Below are positions 27,134 through 36,054 of a stretch of DNA of 64,000 nucleotides, one piece after another. The translations under genes were made by a program, and so were the position numbers. Each line of letters opens with the position of its first letter. Within the stretch, counting starts at the first letter, position 1. The notes under the pieces are model-generated. The model was not told where the DNA came from, searched no databases, and worked only from the letters and a program-made list of their open reading frames with translations. Where the stretch lies: assembly GCF_014643455.1 (NCBI RefSeq), contig NZ_BMJM01000011.1, forward strand, positions 28,405 to 92,404, given 5' to 3'. This DNA comes from Sandarakinorhabdus glacialis. Lineage in GTDB: Bacteria > Pseudomonadota > Alphaproteobacteria > Sphingomonadales > Sphingomonadaceae.

Positions 27134-28399
27134 TCATAGCCAGGGCGCGCGGTTGTCGAGGGCAAGCATGGCGGCGGGCTGGTTGCGTTCGGAAACGATC
27201 GACCAGAGATCGCCGTGGACCATGACTTCGGGGACCAGCGGGCGGGAGTTGTAGGTGCTGGCCATGGTGGCGCCGTATGCGCCGGCGGTCATGAAGGCGA
27301 TGCGGTCGCCGGCGGTAACCGCCTCGATGTCGCGGTCTTCGGCGAAGGTGTCGCCGGTTTCGCAGATCGGGCCGACGACGGTGGCGACGACGCGGGTTTC
27401 TTGCGGGCGGATCGCCTTGATGTCGTGCCAGGCGTTGTAGAGCGAGGGACGGAGCAGGTCGTTCATTGCCGCATCGACGACGACGAAATGCTTGCTGGCG
27501 CCTTCCTTGGTCAGGATGACGGTGGAGACGAGGACGCCGGCATTGCCGACGATCATGCGGCCGGGTTCGAAGATCAGCCGCCACTTCCAGCCTGTGGTGA
27601 CGCGCGCGACCATGGCGGCATAATGCGCCGGGCTGGGCGGGGCGGGGACGTCGTTGCGGTAGGGCACGCCGAGGCCGCCGCCGCAATCGATCCGCGTGAT
27701 GGTGTGGCCGGCGGCCTCCATCTGCTGGGCGAGGTCGCCGAGGCGGCGGATGGTGTGCTCGACGGGGGAGAGGTCGGTGAGCTGGCTGCCGATGTGGGCG
27801 GCGAGGCCGATGGCGCGCAGGTTCGTCTGCGCCGCGGCGAGGGCGAAGGCGGCGGGGACGCGGTCCCAGGGAATGCCGAACTTGGCGTCGGCACCGCCGG
27901 TGCTGATCTTGCCATGGGTCTTGGGATCGACGGCCGGATTGATGCGGATGGCGATTTCGACGATCTTGCCGAGCTGGGCAGCGATCTCGCCGAGCATGAC
28001 GATCTCGGCTTCGGATTCGACGTTGAACTGGAGGATGCCGGCCTCGATGCCTGCGGCGAGTTCATGGGCCTGCTTGCCGACGCCGGAAAAGACGATGCGG
28101 TCGGCCGGGATGCCGGCGGCGAGCGCGCGGGCGAGTTCACCGCTCGAGACGACATCGGCACCGGCGCCGAGATGGGCGAGAGTGGCGAGGACCGAGAGGT
28201 TGGGGTTCGCCTTGACGGCGAAAGCGACGAGGGGGTTGCCGTCGCCAAGGCCGGCGACGGCGGCGGCGAAGACGTTGTAGTGGCGTTCGATAGTGGCCGA
28301 GCTGTAGCAGTAGAAGGGCGTGCCGACTGCGGCGGCGAGGGTTTCGAGGCTGATTTTTTCGGCGTGCATCACGCCGTCCCGAATTTCGAAATGGTCCAT
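27134..28399 (-). CDS. lysA: diaminopimelate decarboxylase
   Basis: Protein of 421 residues of the PLP-dependent alanine-racemase-fold decarboxylases; last step of lysine synthesis. PLP lysine in LVAFAVKANPNLSVL; glycine loop and ligand motifs SGELARAL, HIGSQLTDLSP, DCGGGLGVPY; catalytic region VVGPICETGDTFAED (the conserved GP-x-C-E-S/T-x-D); C-terminal GAYGATMASTYNSRP with the PLP tyrosine. The ATG overlaps the stop of the upstream lipoprotein gene by one base, so argH, lipoprotein and lysA are translated from one transcript. Confidence 0.97.
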   Translation of the reverse strand: MDHFEIRDGVMHAEKISLETLAAAVGTPFYCYSSATIERHYNVFAAAVAGLGDGNPLVAFAVKANPNLSVLATLAHLGAGADVVSSGELARALAAGIPADRIVFSGVGKQAHELAAGIEAGILQFNVESEAEIVMLGEIAAQLGKIVEIAIRINPAVDPKTHGKISTGGADAKFGIPWDRVPAAFALAAAQTNLRAIGLAAHIGSQLTDLSPVEHTIRRLGDLAQQMEAAGHTITRIDCGGGLGVPYRNDVPAPPSPAHYAAMVARVTTGWKWRLIFEPGRMIVGNAGVLVSTVILTKEGASKHFVVVDAAMNDLLRPSLYNAWHDIKAIRPQETRVVATVVGPICETGDTFAEDRDIEAVTAGDRIAFMTAGAYGATMASTYNSRPLVPEVMVHGDLWSIVSERNQPAAMLALDNRAPWL

Positions 28400-28641
28400 C
28401 AGCGGGTTCCCGGCGGCGGCAGGTTGAAACGGTCGTCGGGGCGATCCTGCGACCGGAGCAGCGGGTCATCGACGCGGTTGGGCAGCGATTGGGGCGGCAG
28501 CACGAGCATTTCGGTGGGCGTCGCGGGGCGAATGGCGTCGCTGGCCTGGAGCGGCGCCGGGCGCGGCGGGACGGGGGTGAGGCCGCCCTGCTTGCCGCAG
28601 GCGGCGAGGGCGAGGAGCGCGATCAGGGCGAGACGGTTCAT
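28399..28641 (-). CDS. small lipoprotein between argH and lysA
   Basis: Protein of 80 residues: [20 protein letters not shown], a clear lipoprotein signal with lipobox LAAC, followed by a Pro-rich tail with [20 protein letters not shown] small lipoprotein in this exact place (argH-lipoprotein-lysA) is conserved in many alphaproteobacteria; its role is not known. The start overlaps the argH stop by four bases (ATGA) and the stop overlaps the lysA start, so it is tightly coupled to both. It is embedded in a long non-coding-looking open frame and easily missed. Confidence 0.88.
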   Translation of the reverse strand: MNRLALIALLALAACGKQGGLTPVPPRPAPLQASDAIRPATPTEMLVLPPQSLPNRVDDPLLRSQDRPDDRFNLPPPGTR

Positions 28642-30005
28642 GCGAGGGCCTCCCTGGCGGCGGCGATGGCGGCGCGGACGTTGGCGGGCGCCGTTCCGCC
28701 GAAGCTGGTGCGGCTGGCGACCGAGGCCTCGACCGAGAGCACGCTGCGCACGCCGGGGGTGATGCGCGGGTCGATGGCGGCCAAGGCCGCGTCGGTGAGG
28801 CCGTCGAGGGTGGTGCCTGCGGCTTCGGCGGCCTTCACGGCGCGGCCGGTGATTTCGTGCGCTTCGCGGAAGGGCACGCCGGCGTCGCGGACGAGCCAGT
28901 CGGCGAGGTCGGTGGCGGTCGAGAAACCGCTGGCGGCGGCGGCGCGCATGCGGTCCTTGTTGAAGGTGAGAGTCTCGGTCATGCCGGTCATCGCGGTCAG
29001 GCAGAGGTCGAGCGTGTCGTGGGCGGCGAAAACGCCGGCCTTGTCGTCCTGCATGTCCTTTGAATAGGCGAGTGGCAGCCCCTTCATGACGATACCGAGG
29101 TGCTGGAAGGCGGCAAGCAGGTGGCCGGCCTTGGCGCGGACGAGCTCGGCGGCGTCGGGGTTGCGCTTTTGCGGCATGATCGAGCTGCCGGTCGACCAGG
29201 CGTCGGGGAGGGTGACGAAGCCATAGGGCTGTGAGGCCCAGATGATGATTTCCTCGGCGAAGCGCGACAGGTGCAGCCCGGTGAGGGCGGCGGCGGACAG
29301 GTAGTCGAGGGCGAAATCGCGGTCGGAGACGCTGTCGAGCGAGTTGGCGGTGGGGCGGGCGAAACCGAGCGCGGCGGCGGTGGCGGCGCGGTCGATCGGG
29401 AAGCCGGTGCCTGCGAGCGCGGCGCTGCCGAGCGGGCATTCGTCCATGCGGGCGGCGGCGTCGGCGAAGCGCGAGCGGTCGCGGCGGAGCATCTCGACAT
29501 AGGCGAGGAGGTGATGGCCGAGGGTGACCGGCTGGGCGACCTGGAGGTGGGTGAAGCCGGGCATGATGGTGTCGGCGTGTTCTTCGGCGCGGGCTAGGAG
29601 GGCAAGGGTCAGGGCCTTGAGGCCGGCGTCGGTTTGGGCGCAGGCGGCTTTGACCCAGAGGCGGAAATCGACGGCGACCTGGTCGTTGCGCGAGCGGGCG
29701 GTGTGGAGGCGACCGGCGGCGGGCCCGATGAGCTGGGCGAGGCGGGTTTCGGTCGTCATGTGGATGTCTTCGAGGGCGATATCCTCGGGGACGCCGCCCG
29801 CTTCGTATTCGGCGTGGATGGTGTCGAGGCCGGCGAGGATGGCGGTGACGTCGGCGGCGGGGATGATGCCCTGGGCGCCGAGCATGGTGACATGGGCGCG
29901 GCTGCCGGCGAGGTCTTGACGCCACAGGCGCTTGTCGGTGCCGATGGAGGCGTTTATCTCACGCATCACGGCCGCTGGACCCGCTCCGAAGCGGCCGCCC
30001 CACAA
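28638..30005 (-). CDS. argH: argininosuccinate lyase
   Basis: Protein of about 455 residues splitting argininosuccinate to arginine and fumarate. Superfamily signature [12 protein letters not shown], catalytic [20 protein letters not shown] and [14 protein letters not shown] are all present, as is HTTPGFTHLQ-like [13 protein letters not shown]. The conserved N-terminus is [20 protein letters not shown]. No ATG or GTG lies close; the TTG at 30005 encodes exactly the Leu of LWGGRF and gives the length of E. coli ArgH, so it is used here, though no ribosome site is visible. The 5' end nearly touches the divergent tlpA start at 30022. Confidence 0.95.
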   Translation of the reverse strand: MWGGRFGAGPAAVMREINASIGTDKRLWRQDLAGSRAHVTMLGAQGIIPAADVTAILAGLDTIHAEYEAGGVPEDIALEDIHMTTETRLAQLIGPAAGRLHTARSRNDQVAVDFRLWVKAACAQTDAGLKALTLALLARAEEHADTIMPGFTHLQVAQPVTLGHHLLAYVEMLRRDRSRFADAAARMDECPLGSAALAGTGFPIDRAATAAALGFARPTANSLDSVSDRDFALDYLSAAALTGLHLSRFAEEIIIWASQPYGFVTLPDAWSTGSSIMPQKRNPDAAELVRAKAGHLLAAFQHLGIVMKGLPLAYSKDMQDDKAGVFAAHDTLDLCLTAMTGMTETLTFNKDRMRAAAASGFSTATDLADWLVRDAGVPFREAHEITGRAVKAAEAAGTTLDGLTDAALAAIDPRITPGVRSVLSVEASVASRTSFGGTAPANVRAAIAAAREALA

Positions 30006-30021
30006 CGGATTGGAATCGAGA

Positions 30022-30582
30022 ATGGGCGTAGAGATCGCGAGACTCCTGCTGGCGGCAAGCCTGTTGGCGACGTGTGCTGCCTGTGATGCGGCGGATAAGG
30101 GAAAGCCGGCGGCGCCGCAAGCGAAGCCCGCGGCGGGGCCGCAAGCGAAACAGGTGATCAACGCCATCGATCGCAGCCATGCGGGGACGCCGGCGCCTGC
30201 GGTTGTGTTCGAGAAGCGGGGTGGGGGGAAGACGAGCCTCGCCGACTTCCGGGGGAAGAAGGTGCTGGTCAATTTGTGGGCGACCTGGTGTGCGCCTTGC
30301 ATTGCCGAGATGCCGGAGCTCGATGCGCTGGCGGCGGCGAAGGTGGTGACGGTGTTGCCGCTGAGCCAGGACATGGAGGGGTGGAAGGCCGTGGATGGCT
30401 TTTTCAAGCCGGGGCGGTTCAAGACGCTGGTGCCGATGTTGGATCAGCCGGGGTCTTTTGCGGAACGGATCGGGGCGCGGGGGCTGCCGGTTTCGGTGCT
30501 GTATGATGAGAAGGGGAGGGAGGTCTGGCGGGTTTCGGGGACGTTGAAGTGGGGAAGTGCGGGGGTTCGGGGGAGTTTTTAG
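30022..30582 (+). CDS. tlpA: TlpA-family thiol-disulfide oxidoreductase (lipoprotein)
   Basis: Protein of 186 residues. N-terminus [20 protein letters not shown] with Cys residues suited to lipidation (LATC or ..AAC), then an Ala/Lys/Pro linker and a thioredoxin fold with the active site [20 protein letters not shown] (WCxPC). TlpA proteins reduce periplasmic partners, in Bradyrhizobium those needed for cytochrome oxidase copper-site assembly. It is divergent from argH-lysA, an arrangement known in alphaproteobacteria. The annotated ATG starts the signal sequence; longer in-frame starts would run through argH. Confidence 0.92.
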   Translation: MGVEIARLLLAASLLATCAACDAADKGKPAAPQAKPAAGPQAKQVINAIDRSHAGTPAPAVVFEKRGGGKTSLADFRGKKVLVNLWATWCAPCIAEMPELDALAAAKVVTVLPLSQDMEGWKAVDGFFKPGRFKTLVPMLDQPGSFAERIGARGLPVSVLYDEKGREVWRVSGTLKWGSAGVRGSF

Positions 30583-30600
30583 GGGGTAGGAAGGAAGAGA

Positions 30601-30643
30601 GGACCCGCCCCCGACCCCTCCCTTGAAGAAGGGAGGGGGAAGA
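30601..30643 (+). repeat. intergenic repeat A, copy 2
   Basis: Same as copy at 14414 (GGACCCGCCCCCGACCCCTC then CCTTGAAGAAGGGAGGGGG). Preceded by GGAAGGAAG. Followed 20 bases later by repeat B: a composite also found at 53467-53597. Confidence 0.85.
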
Positions 30644-30662
30644 AGTGGTTTTTTCGGCGCGG

Positions 30663-30726
30663 GGGGACACCCCCACCCGGGCCGGCCGAGGGGCCGTCTC
30701 TCGCCTCCCCCCTTGAGGGGGAGGTA
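30663..30726 (+). repeat. intergenic repeat B, copy 2
   Basis: GGGGACACCCCCACCCGGGC on the left, CTCTCGCCTCCCCCCTTGAG then GGGGGAGGT on the right, forming a GC-rich hairpin a few bases from the 3' end of rho. Could serve as a terminator region for the convergent tlpA and rho genes. Confidence 0.85.
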
Positions 30727-30732
30727 AGAGGG

Positions 30733-31989
30733 TTAATGGTTCATGGCGTCGAAGAAATCCTTGTTGGTGACTGAGTCTTTCATCTTGTCGAGGAGGAATT
30801 CGACGGCGTCGACGGTGCCCATCTGCATGAGGATGCGGCGCAGGACCCACATCTTGGCGAGGGTGGTCTTGTCGACGAGGAGTTCCTCCTTGCGGGTGCC
30901 GGACTTGCCGATGTCGATGGCCGGGAAGACGCGCTTGTCGGCGATCTTGCGGTCGAGGACGATTTCGCTGTTGCCGGTGCCCTTGAACTCTTCGAAAATC
31001 ACTTCGTCCATGCGGCTGCCGGTGTCGATCAGCGCGGTCGAGATGATGGTCAGCGAGCCGCCTTCCTCGATGTTGCGGGCGGCGCCGAAGAAGCGCTTTG
31101 GACGCTGGAGGGCGTTGGCGTCGACGCCGCCGGTCAGCACCTTGCCCGAGCTTGGCACGACGGTGTTGTAGGCGCGGCCCAGCCTCGTGATGTTGTCGAG
31201 CAGGATGACGACGTCGCGCTTGTGCTCGACGAGGCGCTTGGCCTTTTCGATGACCATTTCGGCGATCTGGACGTGGCGGGTGGCGGGCTCGTCGAAGGTG
31301 CTCGAGATGACTTCGCCCTTCACCGTGCGCTGCATGTCGGTGACTTCCTCGGGGCGCTCGTCGATGAGCAGGACGATGAGGAAGATTTCGGGGTGGTTGG
31401 CCGAGATGGCGCGGGCGATGTTCTGCATCATCATGGTCTTACCCACCCGCGGCGGGGCGACGATGAGGCAGCGCTGGCCCTTGCCGAGCGGCGTCACGAT
31501 ATCGATCACGCGGCCGGTCTTGTCCTTGATGGTCGGGTCGTTGTTGTCGAGGTTGAGCTTTTCGTCGGGATAAAGCGGCGTGAGGTTGTCGAAGTTGACG
31601 CGGTGGCGGACGGCGTCGGGGTCGTCGAAGTTGATCGCGATGACGCGGACCAGGCCGAAATAGCGCTCGCCGTCCTTGGGGCTGCGGATTTCGCCTTCGA
31701 TGGTGTCGCCGGTGCGCAGGCCGAATTTGCGGACCAGCTGCGGGGTGACGTAAACGTCGTCGGGGCCGGCGAGATAATTGGAATCGGCGGAGCGCAGGAA
31801 GCCGAAGCCGTCGGGCATGACTTCGATGGTGCCGGTGCCGGTGATTTCGTTGCCGGCCTCCGCGGTCGCCTTGAGAATGGCGAAGATGATGTCCTGCTTG
31901 CGCAACGTCGACGCGTTCTCGATGCCGAGTTCCTCGGCCATGATGACGAGTTCGGCGGGGGTTTTGCGCTTGAGGTCGTGGAGATGCAT
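30733..31989 (-). CDS. rho: transcription termination factor Rho
   Basis: Protein of 418 residues, the usual length. Hexameric RNA helicase ending transcripts. N-terminal Rho_N helix-extended-loop ([20 protein letters not shown]), RNA-binding cold-shock-like domain ([40 protein letters not shown]), Walker A region [17 protein letters not shown] near residue 180, Q-loop/R-loop motifs [12 protein letters not shown] and [20 protein letters not shown] (the last is the secondary RNA site), ending [10 protein letters not shown]. The gene has its own promoter at 32109-32137 and a leader of about 110 bases. Confidence 0.98.
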   Translation of the reverse strand: MHLHDLKRKTPAELVIMAEELGIENASTLRKQDIIFAILKATAEAGNEITGTGTIEVMPDGFGFLRSADSNYLAGPDDVYVTPQLVRKFGLRTGDTIEGEIRSPKDGERYFGLVRVIAINFDDPDAVRHRVNFDNLTPLYPDEKLNLDNNDPTIKDKTGRVIDIVTPLGKGQRCLIVAPPRVGKTMMMQNIARAISANHPEIFLIVLLIDERPEEVTDMQRTVKGEVISSTFDEPATRHVQIAEMVIEKAKRLVEHKRDVVILLDNITRLGRAYNTVVPSSGKVLTGGVDANALQRPKRFFGAARNIEEGGSLTIISTALIDTGSRMDEVIFEEFKGTGNSEIVLDRKIADKRVFPAIDIGKSGTRKEELLVDKTTLAKMWVLRRILMQMGTVDAVEFLLDKMKDSVTNKDFFDAMNH

Positions 31990-32108
31990 TTTGATCTTTT
32001 CAGATGATGGTCCGGGCGCTGTCGGGGGTGTGTAACCAGCGCTTTCGAGGCGCCTACCGGCGATGGCGGGACTGAAGGACCGCGCACGAGGACCGGCACG
32101 GTGGGTGT

Positions 32109-32137
32109 GGAATAGGGCTGTGCCGGGGCTGGGTCAA
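32109..32137 (-). promoter_or_regulatory. predicted promoter of rho
   Basis: On the minus strand TTGACC (32137-32132), 17-base spacer, TATTCC (32114-32109). It gives a 5' leader of about 110 bases before the rho ATG. Within the 414-base gap 31990-32403 the only other structures seen are repeat D copy 3 and a small hairpin at 32358-32378. Confidence 0.55.
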
Positions 32138-32173
32138 GGGTCTGGTGCGGGGTCGGACAAAGGTTAACGAGAT

Positions 32174-32212
32174 GCTAACATTTTCCACATTTTCCGCTTT
32201 CGACGGTTTCTT
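32174..32212 (+). repeat. AT-rich intergenic repeat D, copy 3
   Basis: GCTAACATTTTCCACATTTT followed by CCGCTTTCGACGGTTTC. Same element as 1637-1674 and 16693-16730. Here it lies about 35 bases upstream of the rho promoter -35 box, not between convergent genes. Confidence 0.8.
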
Positions 32213-32357
32213 ATGATCGCGGGTGGGGTTGGCGGGGTGTCGCGGAATCAACGGGGCTGGCCTGAACTTTTCCATTCCGGGCTTGTAACCTATTTGGCGA
32301 TAAACGCAAGGGTTTTGGGTCGGGCGGGGTCGGGAGATCGAGCTTGCGGGGCGATGG

Positions 32358-32378
32358 ATGCTGAAACGAGTTCAGCAT
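32358..32378. repeat. small palindrome ATGCTGAA/TTCAGCAT
   Basis: Perfect eight-base inverted repeat with a five-base spacer (ACGAG) just after the 3' end of the restriction-modification gene. It resembles short 'GATGCTGAA..TTCAGCATGACG' elements scattered in alphaproteobacterial genomes, and could end transcription. Confidence 0.6.
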
Positions 32379-32403
32379 GACGAACGGGTGGTTTGCGGGT
32401 CCG

Positions 32404-35265
32404 CTACGCCGGGGTCGCTTTTGCCCTAGCGCGGGCGATGCGGGTGTTGGCGCGGGCGCCGGTGGTGGCGAGGGGATCGACAAGGGCGGCGTAGCGGGTG
32501 AACAGATGCTCGACGCGGTCGCGATCGGAAGTGAAGGGTTCGGCGCGATAGAGGCGATCGACGGCGCGATCGAGCGCGGTGTGGGCGGCACGCAGGTCGG
32601 CGGGCATGGTCAGCGGGTCGTAGAGCTGGGCGAGGCTTGAGGTTGGATGGTTGGTGCGGGCGGTGAGGACGGCTTCAGCGAGGGCGGAGATGCGATCGCG
32701 CTGGGTGTCGGTGGCGGTCGGCCATGGGAAGGTGTTGTAGACCAGGCCGATGGAGTAGCGATAATCGCTCTTTAGCCGCCCGCCGATATGGCTGAGCCAT
32801 GCCATGTGCATTCGGTTTGTAAGGAGGCCGAAATCATAGGGAGTCGCATCGAGCATGACGCGAACAAGGTTACTTGGGATGGTCGGCGGTTCCAGCCAAC
32901 CGATCGGAATGTAGTCTCGGCGTTCGGAGCTTACTTCTGGAATTACAAGAAATGACCCGTCCGGTATCACTGTCACATGATATTCTCGAGGCGTCAGGGC
33001 CAACGCAGAAGATGATATTCCCGTTGGACCTTCGCATCATATTTAGCGTTTTTCCGCTGGATCATGCCTAGCCGGAATTGTCGCACGTTTTGAATGCGTG
33101 CCATCAATTTGGGGAATCGGGCCAGCTCATCGGGTCCAACATTTTGCAGTGCTGCGATCCATCGATTGCCGCCATTGATGAACTCTTCCGCGCCTATGTA
33201 TGGGTGCAGCAATTTGTCGGCTCGCGGCTCCGTCGAAAGTAGCTGCGCACGCTCGCCCGGATCAAAGATCAGATAACCTCCGTCGATAGGTTTTGAGCCA
33301 ATGACAATGTTTCGGGCATCGTTGATCGGTTTACCTTCTTCTCTGACAACCAAATGCCGAACGGCGTCGCTCCGTGCCGCAAATAGATATGCAGTCAGCG
33401 AGTTGAACCGAGCTTCGACGGCTTCCCCCTTGCCATTGTCGTAACTGAACAGGCGCTTCTCTTTCGGCTCGGCATCGCGATGCGCCAGACCGACAATTAC
33501 GACATGGACGTGAGCCTTGCCGCGCGCTTCGCTGTCCCAGATGAAGCTGCGGTGGGCGAAGGCGATTTCCCAGCCGGCCTTGAAAACGAGGGGCCAAAGC
33601 TGGGCGACCTGTTCGCCCTGGCAGATTGAATTGGTCGACACAAAGGCGATCCGGGCCTGTGACCGGCCGAGATATGCGACAGCCCTCAGGAACCACGCAG
33701 CGACATAATCGAGGGTGCCGCCGCTGCCGCCAAGGCCGGCGATGCGGCGGACCTGGGCGCGCTGGGTCTCGGTCTGGAACTTGGCGCCGACGAACGGGGG
33801 ATTCCCCATGACATAGCTGCACCTCGCCGCCGGGATCACGTCGTTCCAGTCGATCTCAAGCGCATCGCCGTGGTGGATGTTGGCGGACTGCTTGAGCGGG
33901 ATGCGGGCGAAGTTGGTGGAGAAGGTGGCGGCCAGTGCGTTGTTGGCGATGTGATCGGCCATCCACATGGCGACTTCGGCGATGCGGGCGGGGAATTCCT
34001 CGTATTCGATGCCGTGGAACTGGCCGACGTCGACCCGGGCCAGCAAGGCGAGATCGATGAAACCCTGGCGCAAGCCGCTGGCGGTATCACGGGGATACAG
34101 GGCCTCCAGGCAGTCCATTTCGAGGCGGCGGATCTCGCGATAGGCGATGACGAGGAAGTTGCCGCAGCCGCAGGCGGGGTCGAGAAGGTTGAGGCGGGCG
34201 AGCTTGTTCTGGAACTCCTGCAACGCCGCGCCGCGCCCGGTGCGGCGGGTTTTCAGGGTCGCCAGCTCGGCGGACAGGTCATCGAGGAACAGCGGCCCGA
34301 TGACCTTCATGATGTTCAACTCGCTGGTGTAATGCGCGCCCTTGGCACGGCGTTCGCGGGCGTTCATCACCGGCTGGAACAGCGAGCCGAAAATGGCCGG
34401 GGAGACCTTCGACCAGTTGAAGCGCGCGGCATCGAGAAGCATCTCGCGCATCGCGGCATCGAAAACCGGCGTGCGGACGTGGCCCGAGAACAGCGCGCCG
34501 TTGACGTAGGGGAAGGCGTTCCATTCCGCCGACAGGCCGGCCATGCGGCGTTCGCACCGGGGTATCGAGAATGTCGAACAATTCGATGAGGGCGCGTCCG
34601 GTGTCGGTGCCATCGGCCTTGGTGTCGAAATCGATCAGCTGGAGGAAAATGTCCTTGGGCTCGAAAATGCCGGTGTCGTCGGCGAACAGGCAGAACAGCA
34701 GGCGGACCAGCAGGCGTTCGAGATCATGACCGGTGTAGCCGCGATCCTCCAGCGCATCGTGGAGGCGGCCCATCAGCTCGGCGGCCTTGATGTTGACGCT
34801 GGCCTGGGTGGTGAAGCTGCGCTGGCGGCCGAGGATGAAGGCGAAGGCTTCGATGTGCTGGTGAAGTTCAGGGAGGGTGAAATGGGTGTCGGCGCCGGTT
34901 TCGAGGTCGAGCAGGTGCCAGCGCTGAAAATCGCAGGTCAGGACGTAGCGTGGTTGGTCGCGATCATCGAGCCAGTCGACGTAATCGAGTGCCTGGCCGC
35001 GGGCCTTTTTGAGGTCGAGGCCGGCGCTTTTCTGTTCGACGAGCAATTGGCCGGGCCAGAACAGATCGATGAAGCCGGCGCGGGATTTATCGAGGGTCTG
35101 GACGCGCTTTTCATACGACGCGACGGTGCGGCGCTTGACGCCGAAGATGGCGAAGAATTCGTTGTAGAAGGTCTGGGTGTCGCCTTTTTCATAGGTCGCG
35201 GTTGCCCATTCGGCGGCGAAATCGCGGGCTCGCGCGGCGATGACGTCCCAACCCAGTCTTTGCAT
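32404..35265 (-). pseudogene. MmeI-like (type IIL) restriction-modification enzyme, broken by two frameshifts
   Basis: One gene split over three frames. Start MQRLGWDVIAARARDFAAEW at 35265 has GGGGGAG six bases upstream. Part 1 has the nuclease motif D67-x9-E77-x-K79 (GFIDLFWPGQLLVEQKSAG), as in MmeI. The frame changes near 34551-34560 (DILDTPV to ERRMAGLSAEWNAFPYVNG). Part 2 has adenine methyltransferase motif I LLDPACGCGNFLVIAY and motif IV MGNPPFVGAKF. The frame changes again between about 33003 and 33060, and part 3 is the target-recognition/C-terminal region (EYHVTVIPDGSFLVIPEVSS, MHMAWLSHIGGRLKSDYRYS, YNTFPWP). Methylation and cutting would be in one chain. As read it cannot give a full enzyme; sequencing error is the alternative. 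Confidence 0.88.
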
Positions 35266-35361
35266 AAATGCTCCCCCGGGGTTTGGTAGAGGATGGCGGG
35301 GGAAAGGGGAATCCCATGAATGGGGTTCGGGGGGCTGGCTGGGGGAGGGGCTTTTGGTGGA

Positions 35362-35429
35362 GGAAGGAAGGAAGGAAGGAAGGAAGGAAGGAAGGAAGGA
35401 AGGAAGGAAGGAAGGAAGGAAGGAAGGAA
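35362..35429. repeat. tetranucleotide microsatellite, GGAA x 17
   Basis: Sixty-eight bases of perfect GGAA units (TTCC on the strand of the restriction-modification gene), with a partial unit before it. It lies 97-164 bases upstream of the restriction-modification start and 131-198 bases upstream of the HIT gene start, in the divergent control region, and abuts a family A repeat. Other family A copies carry only two or three GGAA units at the same place. Confidence 0.97.
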
Positions 35430-35523
35430 CCCTCCCCCGACCCCTCCCTTGAAGAAGGGAGGGGGGAAGACAAGGCAGGGTCGCCTGGCCCCGGTCCCTC
35501 CCTTGAAGAAGGGAGGGGGGAAG
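35430..35523 (+). repeat. intergenic repeat A, copies 3 and 4 in tandem
   Basis: Copy 3 at 35430-35470 and copy 4 at 35488-35523, both with the CTCCCTTGAAGAAGGGAGGG hairpin, head to tail, between the GGAA tract and the HIT gene start. Confidence 0.85.
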
Positions 35524-35559
35524 GTAGAGAGTGGAGCGTGTCTTGGGAAAGGGACTGTG

Positions 35560-35937
35560 ATGGCTGTGACGGCGACCGGGGATTACGACGAGGGCAATAT
35601 CTTTGCGCGGGTGCTGCGGGAGGAGATCCCTTCGAAACGGGTCTATGAGGACGAGTGGGCGGTGGCGTTTCATGACATCAATCCGCAGGCGCCGGTTCAT
35701 GTGCTGGTGATTCCGCGCGGCGCGTGGCGGTCGTGGGCGGATTTTTCGGCTGGGGCTAGCGATGCGGAGATTGGGGGGTTCGTGCGGGCTGTCGGGGTGG
35801 TGGCTCGGGAGCTGGGGCTGGAGGCGCCGGGGTATCGGCTTTTGGTCAATGCGGGGCTGGATGCGGGGCAGGAGGTGCCGCATCTGCATGTGCATCTGTT
35901 TGGGGGGCGGGGGTTGGGGGCTATGTTGGTGAGGTAG
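35560..35937 (+). CDS. HIT-family (HinT-like) nucleotide hydrolase
   Basis: Protein of 125 residues. Histidine-triad proteins hydrolyse nucleoside phosphoramidates or related nucleotides. NIFARVLREEIPSKRVYEDE and FHDINPQAPVHVLVIPR are typical HinT strands, and the catalytic triad is GQEVPHLHVHLFGGRGLGAM near the C-terminus (HxHxH). The ATG at 35560 has a GGGAAAGG site and begins the conserved region; in-frame starts further upstream run into repeat A and the GGAA tract and are rejected. Divergent from the restriction-modification gene. Confidence 0.95.
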   Translation: MAVTATGDYDEGNIFARVLREEIPSKRVYEDEWAVAFHDINPQAPVHVLVIPRGAWRSWADFSAGASDAEIGGFVRAVGVVARELGLEAPGYRLLVNAGLDAGQEVPHLHVHLFGGRGLGAMLVR

Positions 35938-35982
35938 GGTTGGGGGGTGGTTTGCTTGGGGGAGCGAGGGGTGGGGGCGAGT

Positions 35983-36024
35983 CACCCATCCCCAGCCCCT
36001 CCCTTGAAGAAGGGAGGGGAGCCA
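35983..36024 (+). repeat. intergenic repeat A, copy 5
   Basis: CACCCATCCCCAGCCCCTCC then CTTGAAGAAGGGAGGGG, between the convergent HIT and selO genes. Might act as terminator. Confidence 0.8.
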
Positions 36025-36054
36025 GGAAGTAAGGGACTCTCCTTCGAAGGGGAG

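Noticed and set aside
32160..32180. Second CtrA-like site (TTAACGAGATGCTAAC) upstream of rho
   Set aside because: The second half is CTAA, not TTAA, and it merges with repeat D; too weak to call.
35266..35985. Upstream extension of the restriction-modification frame through the TTCC tract, giving (LPSF)n
   Set aside because: The real start at 35265 has a good ribosome site and the family N-terminus; the extension runs across the HIT gene and repeats. It would only matter if a start upstream of the tract were shown.
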